Positions 6,904 to 7,503 of a stretch of 7,503 bases of DNA are shown here, piece after piece (positions within the stretch are counted from its first letter, which is position 1; each line of letters begins with the position of its first letter). Under the pieces are notes generated by a model. That model had not been told where the DNA came from and did no database searches. It saw only the letters and a list, made by a program, of their open reading frames with translations. The stretch spans positions 1 to 7,503 of the forward strand of contig JBLNEL010000060.1 in assembly GCA_050262615.1 (NCBI GenBank), in the 5' to 3' direction. The DNA is from JAUZPB01 sp050262615. Its GTDB lineage: Bacteria; Bacteroidota; Ignavibacteria; Ignavibacteriales; SURF-24. A program made the translations under genes and the position numbers.

Positions 6904-6907
6904 CTCC
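6904..6907 (-). promoter_or_regulatory. Ribosome binding site for the TTG-started GT4 gene
   Basis: GGAG on the minus strand with a 5-base spacer to the TTG at 6896-6898. It supports the unusual start codon. It lies inside a TCCGGATCTGTTA stretch that resembles the repeats at 2913-2980. Confidence 0.65.
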
Positions 6908-6934
6908 GGATCTGTTACCTGATTTTCAAGTATA

Positions 6935-7503
6935 CTAGCTAGAGCGGCTCATCAAATGATTAAAATAATCTGCGAGAAGTACCATGTATTTAATGGCAAA
7001 TATTGATAGAACCTGAATCCCTTCTTTCCATATATTTCCAGTCGTAATATTGTTGGCATTAGGCTCCTGAACTTCCTGCTTTATACCTTTATGAGGAAGC
7101 TCGCTGTAATTTAATTTGCCGGCTTTATCAATTTCATTGATAACAAATTTAGTTTTACCATTCTTTAAGCGTATTAGATCATTTGTATATCTGATTTCAT
7201 ATCTAAAGTTTTCACCCAGTTTATTTATAATTTCTTCGATAAGATGTTTCTCATCTTCTTTATTATAGCCTGGTCCCTTAACCAGAAAGAATATGGCTTC
7301 TCCTTTTTTATTCTGATATATCTGTGCCCTGTTGACATGAACAACTTTCTTGAAAAAGAAACCTGATCCCCCAACCTTTGTTCCATCCTCTAAAATCAGA
7401 TAATCCTGCTCCCTCCCGATAATCTCCTTAACAACTCTTGATTTTCTGCCGCATGGACATTTGAATGAGGGTCCATATAATTTAACAGTATCTCCAGTAT
7501 CAT
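6935..7503 (-). CDS. PaaK/CapK-like adenylate-forming protein, C-terminal part (N-terminus beyond window)
   Basis: I translated 188 residues from base 7501 down to TAG at 6935-6937; the frame is open at the right edge, so the N-terminal part is missing. The visible piece starts within the TGD motif (residues 2-4) that closes the large domain of phenylacetate-CoA ligase-type enzymes, followed by KCPCGRK (14-20), the hinge-like GREQDYL (29-35) and a small C-terminal domain up to about residue 124 (KFVINEI). Such proteins activate an acid as an acyl-adenylate. The CapK-like branch sits in capsule and O-antigen clusters, where its substrate is not settled; acyl or amino-acyl decoration of a sugar is one guess. 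Unusually, the protein continues some 64 residues past the normal end, with a polar linker and one hydrophobic stretch (161-180). The next gene starts 36 bases downstream. Because the N-terminus is cut off, ligase activity cannot be judged. Confidence 0.85.
   Translation of the reverse strand, partial: DTGDTVKLYGPSFKCPCGRKSRVVKEIIGREQDYLILEDGTKVGGSGFFFKKVVHVNRAQIYQNKKGEAIFFLVKGPGYNKEDEKHLIEEIINKLGENFRYEIRYTNDLIRLKNGKTKFVINEIDKAGKLNYSELPHKGIKQEVQEPNANNITTGNIWKEGIQVLSIFAIKYMVLLADYFNHLMSRSS

Noticed and set aside
7396..7503. ATG at 7503 opening a 35-codon frame
   Set aside because: It is out of frame with the clear CapK-like coding frame (codons from 7501) and stops quickly.

Overview
The window holds part of a polysaccharide biosynthesis locus (O-antigen, capsule or exopolysaccharide type). 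All six real genes lie on the minus strand, so transcription runs from high to low coordinates. In that order they are: the C-terminal part of a PaaK/CapK-like adenylate-forming protein (runs in from 7503), a GT4 glycosyltransferase with a TTG start (5858-6898), a second GT4 glycosyltransferase (4689-5846), a heparinase II/III-like (alginate-lyase-family) protein (3060-4688), a WbuB/WbjE-like GT4 glycosyltransferase (1640-2869), and a WecA/WbpL-type polyprenyl-phosphate sugar-1-phosphate transferase that runs off the left edge (1-1326).

The four right-hand genes are tightly packed: gaps of 36 and 11 bases, then a stop codon directly abutting the next start. They look like one transcription unit with translational coupling. 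The last two genes are set apart by about 190 and 313 bases of non-coding DNA. The first of these gaps (2870-3059) holds four degenerate, hairpin-forming repeats centred on TCCGGA and a perfect 15-base dyad. The second (1327-1639) holds a weak promoter-like pair and a doubtful 42-codon ORF. I see no tRNA, rRNA, insertion sequence, CRISPR array or strong intrinsic terminator.

In pathway terms, the WecA-type enzyme would load the first sugar phosphate onto the lipid carrier on the inner face of the membrane. The GT4 enzymes would extend the repeat unit. The CapK-like and heparinase-like proteins are common passengers of such loci whose exact roles are poorly defined. No flippase (Wzx), polymerase (Wzy), chain-length regulator or nucleotide-sugar synthesis gene is visible, so the locus must continue outside the window.

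The organism cannot be named from this sequence. AT-rich DNA and the gene types fit the Bacteroidota/Ignavibacteriota/Chlorobiota (FCB) group. Clear Shine-Dalgarno motifs (GGAG, GGAGG) fit Ignavibacteria-like lineages better than Flavobacteriia, where such motifs are usually weak. This placement is inference. The window looks like an ordinary glycan locus. The least explained parts are the 2913-2980 repeat cluster, the C-terminal tails of the two edge proteins, and the 1327-1639 gap.
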